From contig JAKAXD010000001.1 of the NCBI GenBank assembly GCA_021816725.1, positions 248,001 to 312,000 of the forward strand: DNA of 64,000 nucleotides. Direction: 5' to 3'. The stretch's first letter is position 1. Each line of letters opens with the position of its first letter. Source of the DNA: Thermoplasmata archaeon (lineage in GTDB: Archaea; Thermoplasmatota; Thermoplasmata; Thermoplasmatales; GCA-001856825). A model generated the notes under the pieces. It had not been told where the DNA came from, did not search any database, and worked only from the letters and a program-made list of their open reading frames with translations. Positions 17,419-25,221 of this stretch are shown here, in pieces. The translations under genes and the position numbers were made by a program.

Positions 17419-19058
17419 ATTGCCTGCACCTCGTCTTCAAGTGGGTTTGTCACATCTACCTTCGCTGGAAGGTATGCTGAATAAGCGAAATTTATGAGGA
17501 AAATCAAGAATCCTATCCCGAGTATGACTCCTCCAATAGCTGCTACATCCTGATACGTTTGGAAAATACCGAAATATCCTGCCACTCTCCTCGGCATCCC
17601 GGCGAATCCTCCAACAAGCCAGAACCCTGACATCAGTATAGTTCCTAAGGAGTTAAGGTAGAAGTGAACCTTTGCGAGGGGAACGTTGTACGTCCTTCCC
17701 CCAGTCAGTGTTGGGAATAGGATGTAAATTGCCCCAAATCCAATTCCTGCAGTTAGCCCTATGAATATCCAGTGGAAGTGAGACGTAATTGCATACGTTC
17801 CGTGAATGAAGGCGTTCAATCCGACATCTGCAGAATATACACCCACTATCCCGCCAATAACAAAGTCTACTATCCCGTTAAGGACAAAGAGCATAGGGAC
17901 CGTCAATTTGATGTTTTTCGCAGTCCAAAGCGTTGCTATCCAGTTGAAAACTGACATTGCAGACGGGATCACTACAAGGAATGAAGTGGTCGAGAAAAGA
18001 AGATCCCATATAGTACCAAGGCCACTGTTGAATAAGTGATGACCCCAGACCATCGCACTGAATATCATGAGCAGTAAAAGAGAGAACACCCCTGCTCTGT
18101 AACTAAAAATAGGAACCCCTGCGTACTTTGGCAACATTTCGTAAATTAGCCCAAATGCAGGCAATATGGCTATGTATACTAGTGGATGCCCCCAGAACCA
18201 GAACATTATTGCATATCCAAGGACAGCACCGTTTGAAGCCTGGAAAAACACTGGATTGATTAGGTCGTAAATGAGGAATCCGTTTGCTATCATTGAAACT
18301 GGTGCAGAAGTGATTACCAGGACAGCTGCAGAAACGATTGACCACGAGAACATGGATATCTTCGAGAGCGGTATTGACTTACTCCTGTCAAGAAATACCA
18401 TCTTGAGGAATATCACAGAAGATACCGTCGTGGCAAGTAATATCAGCGTTACCCCTATCAGCGTGGCAAAGGAATACGTTCCCCCTCCAGCCTCAGTCAA
18501 TTGATCAACAAGAGGGTAGTAAAAGTACCACGTGGCAGTGCTCTTCGAGAATATTATGAATACCGCTCCTATGACAAACAGCCAGTACATTATAGACTTG
18601 ACGACTCCTAGGGTGTCCTTTTCGACCTTGTTTGCAGATGGGAGCAGGTAATAACCAAAGCCAAGAATTGTTCCAATTGCAAAGCCGTACAACATTATGT
18701 TCCCATGGGCGGTCAGGAGAATGTTATACTGAATAGGTGTTAGGAAGGATGGATTTGGGAACCAAAGTGATATTCTCATTCCCACTCCAGCCAGTCCACC
18801 TATGAAGAATAGAGCGATGCTTGTTATTAGGTATCTTACCCCTATTGATTTGCTGTCGTCCATGAAGAAAGCAGAGAAGCTTATCTCCCTTCTCATTTTC
18901 GAGAGTAGGAGGTTAGACTCTTCCTTTGAAAGGCTGGATGCGCTCTCCCCCAGAAGATTCCTTCTGTAATCCACTGTAAAGTAATACAGCAGGAAGACCA
19001 TTACAATTAAGGCGGCTATCGTAGAGCCAAACACCATCAGTTCAAATGAAAATCCCAT
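17415..19058 (-). CDS. Haem-copper oxidase subunit I
   Basis: 547 residues from ATG 19058, which shares its A with the stop of subunit II (TAATG); an in-frame ATG at 19118 lies inside subunit II and is unlikely. Ligands are visible: low-spin haem His in LLTAHGNIMLYGF, the CuB His-Tyr pair in WGHPLVYIAILP (near 288), CuB histidines in MVWGHHLFNSG, and haem ligands in ITSHFHWIFIG. The D-channel Glu of GHPEVY is Leu, and the K-channel Lys position is Ser (VIPSAMSVFNWIATLW). The following LPAFGLIYEMLPKYAG resembles the B-family (ba3) oxidases. It reduces O2 and pumps protons. Confidence 0.93.
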   Translation of the reverse strand: MGFSFELMVFGSTIAALIVMVFLLYYFTVDYRRNLLGESASSLSKEESNLLLSKMRREISFSAFFMDDSKSIGVRYLITSIALFFIGGLAGVGMRISLWFPNPSFLTPIQYNILLTAHGNIMLYGFAIGTILGFGYYLLPSANKVEKDTLGVVKSIMYWLFVIGAVFIIFSKSTATWYFYYPLVDQLTEAGGGTYSFATLIGVTLILLATTVSSVIFLKMVFLDRSKSIPLSKISMFSWSIVSAAVLVITSAPVSMIANGFLIYDLINPVFFQASNGAVLGYAIMFWFWGHPLVYIAILPAFGLIYEMLPKYAGVPIFSYRAGVFSLLLLMIFSAMVWGHHLFNSGLGTIWDLLFSTTSFLVVIPSAMSVFNWIATLWTAKNIKLTVPMLFVLNGIVDFVIGGIVGVYSADVGLNAFIHGTYAITSHFHWIFIGLTAGIGFGAIYILFPTLTGGRTYNVPLAKVHFYLNSLGTILMSGFWLVGGFAGMPRRVAGYFGIFQTYQDVAAIGGVILGIGFLIFLINFAYSAYLPAKVDVTNPLEDEVQAI

Positions 19059-19507
19059 TAAGTTACCACCACCGTTCCCCTCATTTCGTAATGGTATTCT
19101 CCGCAGTATTCTACACATTCAAATAAGAAAGTCCCAGTTTTCTTTGGCTCAATCGTGACTTGGTTTGGGTGACCAGGGACTGCATAGGATTGTACCCCAA
19201 ACTGAGGGATATACAGATCATGAATCACGTCCTTACTTGTTATGACCAGGGTGTAGGTCTGGTTCACTTCAAGCACAAGCTTATCCGTTGTTATAGTCCC
19301 ATTTGGGTACTCAAACGCCCATGCCCACTGGTAACCTGTGACATTTATCACAATCCCTACCGGATCACTGTTAGCAGGATTTGCAATTGCATTCTGGTTT
19401 GTTTCTAGGTACGATGCGTTGGAAACAGCTGCCCATGACAGTATCGCTATTACTGCAACTATCCAGATTATTTCTACCAATAACTTATTCTTCAACTGGA
19501 TCACCAA
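19058..19507 (-). CDS. Haem-copper oxidase subunit II with CuA site
   Basis: 149 residues with a single N-terminal helix (LLVEIIWIVAVIAILSWAAV) and an external cupredoxin domain. All CuA ligands are present: H96 (DVIHDLYIP), then C131, E133, C135, H139 and M142 in CVEYCGEYHYEM. The single helix and short length match subunit II of ba3-type enzymes rather than the two-helix form of A-type enzymes. It takes electrons from the blue copper protein. The start overlaps the end of the small upstream gene by 23 bases, and its stop overlaps the subunit I start. Confidence 0.93.
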   Translation of the reverse strand: MVIQLKNKLLVEIIWIVAVIAILSWAAVSNASYLETNQNAIANPANSDPVGIVINVTGYQWAWAFEYPNGTITTDKLVLEVNQTYTLVITSKDVIHDLYIPQFGVQSYAVPGHPNQVTIEPKKTGTFLFECVEYCGEYHYEMRGTVVVT

Positions 19508-19736
19508 CCTCTCTGTATTTTAAGACGGGATAGATCATCAGAGCAATGGTGGTAAAACCTACAGCAATTCCAATGGAAATATAGGATATTGCAAACGGAA
19601 GTTCACCAACCGCCGGTTCACCCACATAGAAGGAACGGAAGATCGGTCCTATGACAAGATAAACCATTATTAGGTAAACGATAACCCCCTCTATAAAAAT
19701 CGAGATCACAGCCCTAAACCTCTTGTCGATGTTCAC
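19485..19736 (-). CDS. Small 2-TM protein leading the oxidase operon
   Basis: 83 residues with two hydrophobic helices (FIEGVIVYLIMVYLVIGPIF; ISYISIGIAVGFTTIALMIY), basic N-terminus and acidic C-terminus. It starts with GTG 26 nt after a TTTAATAAA box, so it is the leaderless first gene of the operon and overlaps subunit II. B-family oxidases have a tiny extra subunit IIa; this protein is larger but could play that role. It might also supply a helix missing from the one-helix subunit II. No homologue is recognised by motif. Confidence 0.65.
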   Translation of the reverse strand: MNIDKRFRAVISIFIEGVIVYLIMVYLVIGPIFRSFYVGEPAVGELPFAISYISIGIAVGFTTIALMIYPVLKYREVGDPVEE

Positions 19737-19757
19737 TAAGGACCGATAGAAGTTAAG

Positions 19758-19767
19758 TTTATTAAAT
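19758..19767 (-). promoter_or_regulatory. TATA-like box of the oxidase operon
   Basis: The minus strand reads ATTTAATAAA, centred 26 nt before the GTG at 19736. It appears to drive six overlapping genes down to 14638. Confidence 0.6.
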
Positions 19768-19824
19768 CTTTCTTAGGATAGTAAAGTTTTGAACTGTAAT
19801 TTTTTACCGTGCCAATCAAGAAAA

Positions 19825-20580
19825 CTATAGCTTTATCAGAAGCAAGGAAATGTTATCCGTTCCGTCCCTTTCGTTTGCAAGATGCGCTAGATTTTCTACT
19901 ATTTTTTGGACAGGAATATCTTTAGCAATATAGTTCCCAATCTCATGATCGCTCATTGAATCCCAGTAACCGTCGGAACAGAGCAGTATTGAATATCCTT
20001 TTTCTATCTTCATCGTGTAGAAATCCGGTAGGCATTCCTCTTCAATTCCAATTGATCTTGTAAGCTGGTTTCTCCTTGGGTCAGTCCGTCCTTCCATTTC
20101 GGATACTTGCCCTGCATCTATCAGCTCTTGGACATAAGAATGATCTCTTGTAACAAATTTCAGGGAACCCTTGGAATCGAATATGTACGTTCTTGAATCG
20201 CCGATGTTCCCGATAGTTGCGTTATAACCGCATATGAAAATTGAGGTAGCCGTCGTGCCCATAAGACGGATACTGTGTGTCATTGAGTAGCTTAGAATAT
20301 CTGAATTTGCACTTTCATAGCTCTTCCTGAGGCGTCCGGTAATATCATTCAAATTGCATCCATCTTTCAGTAAAGGCTCCACTGCTATGCTCCTCAAACT
20401 TTCGATAGCAATCTTGCTGGCGATTTCTCCGTATTCTCCGCCCCCCATCCCATCAGCTACAGCTCCAAGAAATCTTTCCTCCATTTTTCCTTCCAATATC
20501 TCCACATATTGCAAGGCGAGTACAGAATCTTCATTCTTCTCCCGAACCTTTCCAGTGATGCTGGCATGGCCAAAGATCAT
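19825..20580 (-). CDS. PP2C-type Ser/Thr protein phosphatase
   Basis: 251 residues with the metal-dependent phosphatase motifs in order: REKNEDSVL (near 13-21), GAVADGMGGGEYGEIAS (39-55), TTATSIFI, IGNIGDSRTYIF, RDHSYVQELIDAG, LLCSDGYWDSMSD and GTDNISLLLI. The metal-binding Asp residues (D18, D43 and those in CSDG and DN) are all present, so it should be active. It removes phosphate from Ser/Thr in the cytoplasm; no partner kinase lies in the window. A TTTTATT box 27 nt before the ATG indicates its own leaderless transcript. It sits between the oxidase operon and thermopsin, on the same strand, with no obvious functional tie. Confidence 0.92.
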   Translation of the reverse strand: MIFGHASITGKVREKNEDSVLALQYVEILEGKMEERFLGAVADGMGGGEYGEIASKIAIESLRSIAVEPLLKDGCNLNDITGRLRKSYESANSDILSYSMTHSIRLMGTTATSIFICGYNATIGNIGDSRTYIFDSKGSLKFVTRDHSYVQELIDAGQVSEMEGRTDPRRNQLTRSIGIEEECLPDFYTMKIEKGYSILLCSDGYWDSMSDHEIGNYIAKDIPVQKIVENLAHLANERDGTDNISLLLIKL

Positions 20581-20603
20581 GTAAACCTCAATTGAGATAG
20601 TGC

Positions 20604-20610
20604 AATAAAA
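20604..20610 (-). promoter_or_regulatory. TATA-like box of the PP2C gene
   Basis: TTTTATT on the minus strand is centred 27 nt before the ATG at 20580. Confidence 0.5.
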
Positions 20611-20789
20611 TGCTTGTCAAGAAAGAAATTGGAAAAAGGTGAAGGCCATTCCTTTAAGAAAGATGATTATAATTTCCAGACACCTTATTCGACCATACCT
20701 GCGCTGTGGGAGTGAGACGACAATTCTACAGACCGAATATGAGCAATGTACTAGTAGAGAACTCATTAAATAATTGGATAAATGAAAAT

Positions 20790-20796
20790 AAAAAAA
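20790..20796 (-). terminator. T-run terminator after the thermopsin-family gene
   Basis: Seven consecutive T on the minus strand, followed by ATTTTCATTT, begin 14 bases after the stop codon. Archaeal intrinsic termination needs only such U-rich tracts. Confidence 0.55.
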
Positions 20797-20810
20797 TTGA
20801 AATTAATGTA

Positions 20811-23288
20811 TCAGTCGCTTACCGTAACAGAAGTAGATGCACCGTTTACAGTGACTGTTTGGTGATAGTTGAAGTAGAACTGTCCGTTCGTCACCACTAC
20901 TACGTAATAAGTACCGTTATAAACCTGAAGTGTCAGAGGTGAACTTCCAGACATCTCGAATAGATACTGATAGGAGCTATTCTGAACCAGATAGACGTTT
21001 GCAGCCTGTCCGGAAATTGAGGGACTTAATTTCACAGTTACGTTGTATAAGTTCGGTAAAACTGGTGAATAGTCGTATCCGCTGGCAACGAACCCTGAAT
21101 CATTGTAAGGTACCCCAGGAGTTTCATCCCAGTACACATTTCCTGAAACATAACCGTTGTTTACCACACTACCCATTAACGGCTGATCGTTGAACATTAC
21201 TGTTGTCGAGGACGGTTGCGATGTCACGTTCCAAGTGTTGTTGTAAAGCTCTGTTGCACCGTTGTAGATATTGTAAGCTGGTGAAAAGGTAGTGATGAGT
21301 ACATTGAAGTTGTTGTTGTATATGGTGTTATTGGACGAATAGATAGACAGCCCAATCGGATCTAGTCCGAATGCAAATGCACTTGGAGGTGCGATGTTCA
21401 CACTTTGCTCGAAGTAGTTACCAAAAATCATGTTTCCCGTTCCGCCGTATATAGTTACTGAAGCTCCCATTGACAGGAAGTCGTTATATGCTATGAGCAC
21501 AGACGACGAATTCCATGTTAGTATGTTTCCGATCACTGGGTACCCGTAAGTAGACTGGAAGTTTGAGAAGAACCATCCCTGATAAACGCTATTGACTATG
21601 GATACGTGGGATGCGTTGTAAAGTTCGGTGGGCATAAAGTTGAATGTCGGTAGGCTGTAGAACTGAAGGACTCCGTAGGTGAATGATGGGTATTCTATAA
21701 TGAAGGGAGCGGCGTGGGAGATGAGGACGTACGAATTCGTATTTGCCAGAAGTATTCCAGAAAACACTGGGAATAAGTAGTCATTGAATTCCCAGAATAG
21801 AGGATTGACATCATAATATTGGTTGTTTTCTATCACGTACGGGTTGCCCTGTGTTCCTGTCCCGCTGGAAGAAATAGACTGAAGTTGCTGATTGTTCATT
21901 GCAACAAGAGGAGTATAAATACCTCGAGCCACATTCTTCACTAAGGATATTTTTAGGGATTCAGTTGAATTGAACGTGAAGTTCATCGGATTGTAATCAC
22001 TCATAAGTATCTCCCCTGAGTAGGACCCCTTAGGGAGCTCGTAATGGAAAGAACCGTCACTTGAGACTGGTGCCCATTCAGCATAGAAAGGGTTGAAAGT
22101 TCCGTTGCTTATGAATATGAAAGAGTTGGATGGCGTGACCGTGCCGGACAATGTCTGGTAACCGGAATCTGAAGTAAGGTTCCACATGCCGGATAGAATA
22201 GAAGGGCCGGTTCCCAGATGGACCGTATTTCCTGACCACCATTCTGCAATTCCTGATGATGTTTCCCCAGTATCAGAACCGAAATTGTATGCGGAGGGTA
22301 CCGATAGATATTGCGTGGATGTAGTTCCCGATGGTAAATACCTAAGCGTCATGCTTCCGTTGATGGATAGAATATTAGTCTGGCTTCCTCCCCCTGGACC
22401 ACCTATCATAAGCTCAGCGTCATAAGGAATAAAGCCTGTTGGTGTCAGGTTGAATCCATTTATCTGGTAGTATGCCGGTTTCGTTTTGAAGGTGGAAGGC
22501 ATACCATAAGTGCTGTTGAATATCACCCTGTCGTAAGAACCGGAATATGTGTTCGAAGACGTGACGACTGAATAGTTGAAGAATATAGCATTTCTGTTGT
22601 CTATAATTGTGGAATTGAGGAAGAGGTGCACAGTAAATGGATAAGTGACATTGAGGGAGGGGCCGACCGCATAATAATAAGTGGGTGCCTCTATGTTACC
22701 ATCGTAGCTGTAAAAGCTGTTGTTGGTCATCAGGAAAGACGGGCTTGAAAAGTTCCATATGTTGTCCTCGAATGCCAGAGTATGATTGTGCGCTGTATAT
22801 AGAACAACATTCTGGTTCCAGAACACGAAACTGGAGTTGCCGAAAAGTGTGACATTCCTCAATATAGTGTTCAACTGCATTGTATACTGATCTGGACCTG
22901 CATTAGTTAAATCAAGCGTTGTGAGATTGTTCAGGACCGCTGTGCCCTCGAAACTGGATGCATTTAGGACATAGCCAGCCATTGTTCCGGACGTGTTCAT
23001 AATTCCGTAAGAGCCTATACCCATAGGCGCAGGATTGTTTAAGTATGACGGTGATATTACGCCATTTATCTCAGTTGTTTTGGCGTGGAAATTTGGCGGG
23101 AAATAGTGCTTTGATACATTTGAACTACCAAGGTGGTTGATTCCGCTTGAAGCAATGGGCGAGGTACTAGCGATGGATGGAATAGCTACCGGGGGCTGTG
23201 CACTCTGATTCTGGGACATCATTATGCCCGGGATAAGCATTGCAAGGGAAATCACCAACACAAGAAAAATAAGCAATTTCCGTGTCAT
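20811..23288 (-). CDS. Thermopsin-family (A5) secreted protease with long C-terminal extension
   Basis: 825 residues. A signal peptide (KLLIFLVLVISLAMLIPGIMM) leads into the peptidase A5 region: YFPPNFHAKTTEINGVISP, NPAPMGIGSYGIMNTSG, FEGTAVLNNLTTLDLTN, YTMQLNTILRNVTLFG and FVFWNQNVVLYT are typical of thermopsin, an acid protease. Thermopsin itself is about 340 residues. The second half (about 480-825) has repeated short Asn/Tyr/Gly-rich turns (IVNSVYQGWFFSNF, NDFLSMGASVTIYGGTGNMIFGNYF) that look like a right-handed beta-helix, and ends in a beta-sandwich-like segment with no membrane anchor. Many N-x-S/T sites are present. A TTAAATAT box 25 nt before the ATG and a downstream T-run make it a single-gene transcript. 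It should degrade protein outside the cell. Confidence 0.85.
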   Translation of the reverse strand: MTRKLLIFLVLVISLAMLIPGIMMSQNQSAQPPVAIPSIASTSPIASSGINHLGSSNVSKHYFPPNFHAKTTEINGVISPSYLNNPAPMGIGSYGIMNTSGTMAGYVLNASSFEGTAVLNNLTTLDLTNAGPDQYTMQLNTILRNVTLFGNSSFVFWNQNVVLYTAHNHTLAFEDNIWNFSSPSFLMTNNSFYSYDGNIEAPTYYYAVGPSLNVTYPFTVHLFLNSTIIDNRNAIFFNYSVVTSSNTYSGSYDRVIFNSTYGMPSTFKTKPAYYQINGFNLTPTGFIPYDAELMIGGPGGGSQTNILSINGSMTLRYLPSGTTSTQYLSVPSAYNFGSDTGETSSGIAEWWSGNTVHLGTGPSILSGMWNLTSDSGYQTLSGTVTPSNSFIFISNGTFNPFYAEWAPVSSDGSFHYELPKGSYSGEILMSDYNPMNFTFNSTESLKISLVKNVARGIYTPLVAMNNQQLQSISSSGTGTQGNPYVIENNQYYDVNPLFWEFNDYLFPVFSGILLANTNSYVLISHAAPFIIEYPSFTYGVLQFYSLPTFNFMPTELYNASHVSIVNSVYQGWFFSNFQSTYGYPVIGNILTWNSSSVLIAYNDFLSMGASVTIYGGTGNMIFGNYFEQSVNIAPPSAFAFGLDPIGLSIYSSNNTIYNNNFNVLITTFSPAYNIYNGATELYNNTWNVTSQPSSTTVMFNDQPLMGSVVNNGYVSGNVYWDETPGVPYNDSGFVASGYDYSPVLPNLYNVTVKLSPSISGQAANVYLVQNSSYQYLFEMSGSSPLTLQVYNGTYYVVVVTNGQFYFNYHQTVTVNGASTSVTVSD

Positions 23289-23308
23289 GAAAAGTCATGT
23301 TTGATACC

Positions 23309-23316
23309 ATATTTAA
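23309..23316 (-). promoter_or_regulatory. TATA-like box of the thermopsin-family gene
   Basis: TTAAATAT on the minus strand is centred 25 nt before the ATG at 23288. Confidence 0.6.
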
Positions 23317-23442
23317 TTCTTGGCGTCAAGAATCATGATAATGAAGGTTTGCAAGATATGAAAATTCTAAGTATTCACATTGGCCCGAAGTCCTTTAGAG
23401 AATGAAGGATCTGAAAGCTAGTACAATGATACCAAAAAGTAA

Positions 23443-23449
23443 TATTTAT
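23443..23449 (+). promoter_or_regulatory. TATA-like box of the ABC exporter pair
   Basis: TATTTAT is centred 27-28 nt before the ATG at 23474, not before the ABC gene start at 23494, so the transcript should begin at the mini-frame described next. Confidence 0.5.
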
Positions 23450-23473
23450 TGTGATAATCAAGAAGGCTATAAG

Positions 23474-23494
23474 ATGGGGAGTATGGCTTCATAA
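23474..23494 (+). CDS. Putative six-codon leader peptide (MGSMAS) overlapping the ABC exporter start
   Basis: ATG GGG AGT ATG GCT TCA TAA runs from 23474, and its stop overlaps the ABC gene's ATG as TAATG. A TATA-like box lies 27-28 nt upstream, which would make this the first codon of a leaderless mRNA. It may pass ribosomes to the ABC frame. The alternative is that GGGGAG (23477-23482) serves as a Shine-Dalgarno for 23494 and the mini-frame is chance. Confidence 0.35.
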   Translation: MGSMAS

Positions 23495-25221
23495 TGGCAG
23501 TTGAAACTTCTGGTAGCAAGAGGGGTAAAGTATCGTTATTGAAGGTGCTTGAACCAGTCTTGTTCGCTCGACCATACCTAAGGAACAGTGCGCTCTCTTT
23601 TTCAATTGTGATTGCGGCCGGAATAGTATCAAACTTCACTCTCTTGCTAGTACCAGTATTCATTGGAGATGCCGTATCGGCAGTAGAATATGGAATTTAC
23701 TCATCCATTCCGCGCATAGCGTTATTGATCGTATTGGCCTATACAATATCTGCTGCAGCAACTTTTTCACTGAATTATGGAGGGCAATATATCAGCCAGA
23801 CATATGCCTATAATCTGAGAAAGGATTTTGTTTCTCACCTAGTCAGGAAGAGATTCCTTTTCTTTGAGACGCAGACATCAGGCGATTTGCTTTCAAGAGG
23901 ATCAATGGATATAGAGGCAACAAGGAATTTCAACCTTAACATGTTTACAAGCCTCTTCCCTACTGTTTTTCTCATCATAGAAGCATTCATTCTGCTGTTC
24001 ATGATCTCGCCATTTTTCTCGCTTTTGCTCGCACTTGCAGTGCCAGTGTTAATCTTCCTTGGTATTGTTTCGTCACGAAGACAGAGGCCGATCTGGAGAA
24101 AGATCAGGGATACATACGGTAAACTTGGGGAAACACTGCAGGAGAACATTGTAGGTCAAAGGGTCGTCAGGGGACTGGCTTCGGAGCAGAAGGAGGTCGA
24201 AAAATACGCTGCAATGACCAAGCAGTATTACGACGAGAATTATGAAGTGGTCAGGGCAAGGGTCACATTCAACAACCTCATGCCTCTCACAGTAGCAGCA
24301 GTCACTAGCACGATCATAGGAATTGGCGGTTACCTGGACCTAATAAGCAAGGCTAGTGTAGGGGGACTGGTTGCCGCGGTGACAATATTTTCAATGCTAA
24401 CAAATCCAGTATCATTCCTTGGTAGAATGATAGTGTTTTCCGAGAATTCTAGAGCGGCAATTGGCAGGATCCAGGAAATAACTGCGTCGGGAGGGGAGGA
24501 GGATGTTGAACGATCTGATCAATCCCTTCAACCTGGAACACTAACTTTCGACCACGTGAAATTTTCAAGGGGTGAGAATGTGATATTGAGGGATGTCACG
24601 TTCAGGGCTCGGCCAGGTGAATTTATCGGCATAACAGGCAAGACAGGTGCGGGTAAATCTTCACTGGTAAATCTCATAACTAGATATTATGACGCTGACT
24701 CCGGTACCATAACGCTGGGAAAAAAGAATACTAAGGATATCCCACTTAGCATACTAAGAAGCAGAATATCCATCGTTCCGCAGGAAATTACTCTTCTTTC
24801 AGGTACTATCAGGGAAAACATCCTCTTCGGAATGGACGTATCCGATGAAAGTATAAAGGAGGCGACAAGGATAGCATCCATCTCAGATTTCATAGATTCA
24901 CTGCCCCAGAAATACGACACGTTGGTAGGGGAAAGAGGGATAACACTTTCAGGAGGTCAGAGACAGAGAATCGCGATAGCAAGGGCCGTACTTAGAAACC
25001 CCCTGATCCTCATCCTTGACGATGCGACCTCAAGCGTAGATCCAGATACAGAAATAAACATTTTCAACAACCTGAAAGAATACATGAAGAATACTATCAT
25101 AATAATGATAAGTCTAAGGGATTCTGCCCTTTCATTTGCAGACAAAGTCCTGATACTCGAAGAAGGGGAACTCCGGGAGGATCTTCCAGGTGAGGAGGGG
25201 GGAAATGTCAACAGGATATGA
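23494..25221 (+). CDS. ABC exporter half-transporter A (degenerate nucleotide site)
   Basis: 575 residues: six helices (about 30-320), then a nucleotide-binding domain. Walker A is GKTGAGKSSL, Q-loop VPQEITLLSGTIREN, signature LSGGQRQRIAIAR, Walker B LILILDDATSSVD. The catalytic Glu after Walker B is Asp, and the H-loop His is Leu (IMISLRDSALSF). These are the changes found in the degenerate half of heterodimeric exporters such as TM287/288 and LmrCD. The partner is the next gene, which starts inside its last 17 bases. Together they should export a hydrophobic compound, lipid or peptide across the cytoplasmic membrane. The divergent neighbour is the thermopsin-family gene. Confidence 0.9.
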   Translation: MAVETSGSKRGKVSLLKVLEPVLFARPYLRNSALSFSIVIAAGIVSNFTLLLVPVFIGDAVSAVEYGIYSSIPRIALLIVLAYTISAAATFSLNYGGQYISQTYAYNLRKDFVSHLVRKRFLFFETQTSGDLLSRGSMDIEATRNFNLNMFTSLFPTVFLIIEAFILLFMISPFFSLLLALAVPVLIFLGIVSSRRQRPIWRKIRDTYGKLGETLQENIVGQRVVRGLASEQKEVEKYAAMTKQYYDENYEVVRARVTFNNLMPLTVAAVTSTIIGIGGYLDLISKASVGGLVAAVTIFSMLTNPVSFLGRMIVFSENSRAAIGRIQEITASGGEEDVERSDQSLQPGTLTFDHVKFSRGENVILRDVTFRARPGEFIGITGKTGAGKSSLVNLITRYYDADSGTITLGKKNTKDIPLSILRSRISIVPQEITLLSGTIRENILFGMDVSDESIKEATRIASISDFIDSLPQKYDTLVGERGITLSGGQRQRIAIARAVLRNPLILILDDATSSVDPDTEINIFNNLKEYMKNTIIIMISLRDSALSFADKVLILEEGELREDLPGEEGGNVNRI

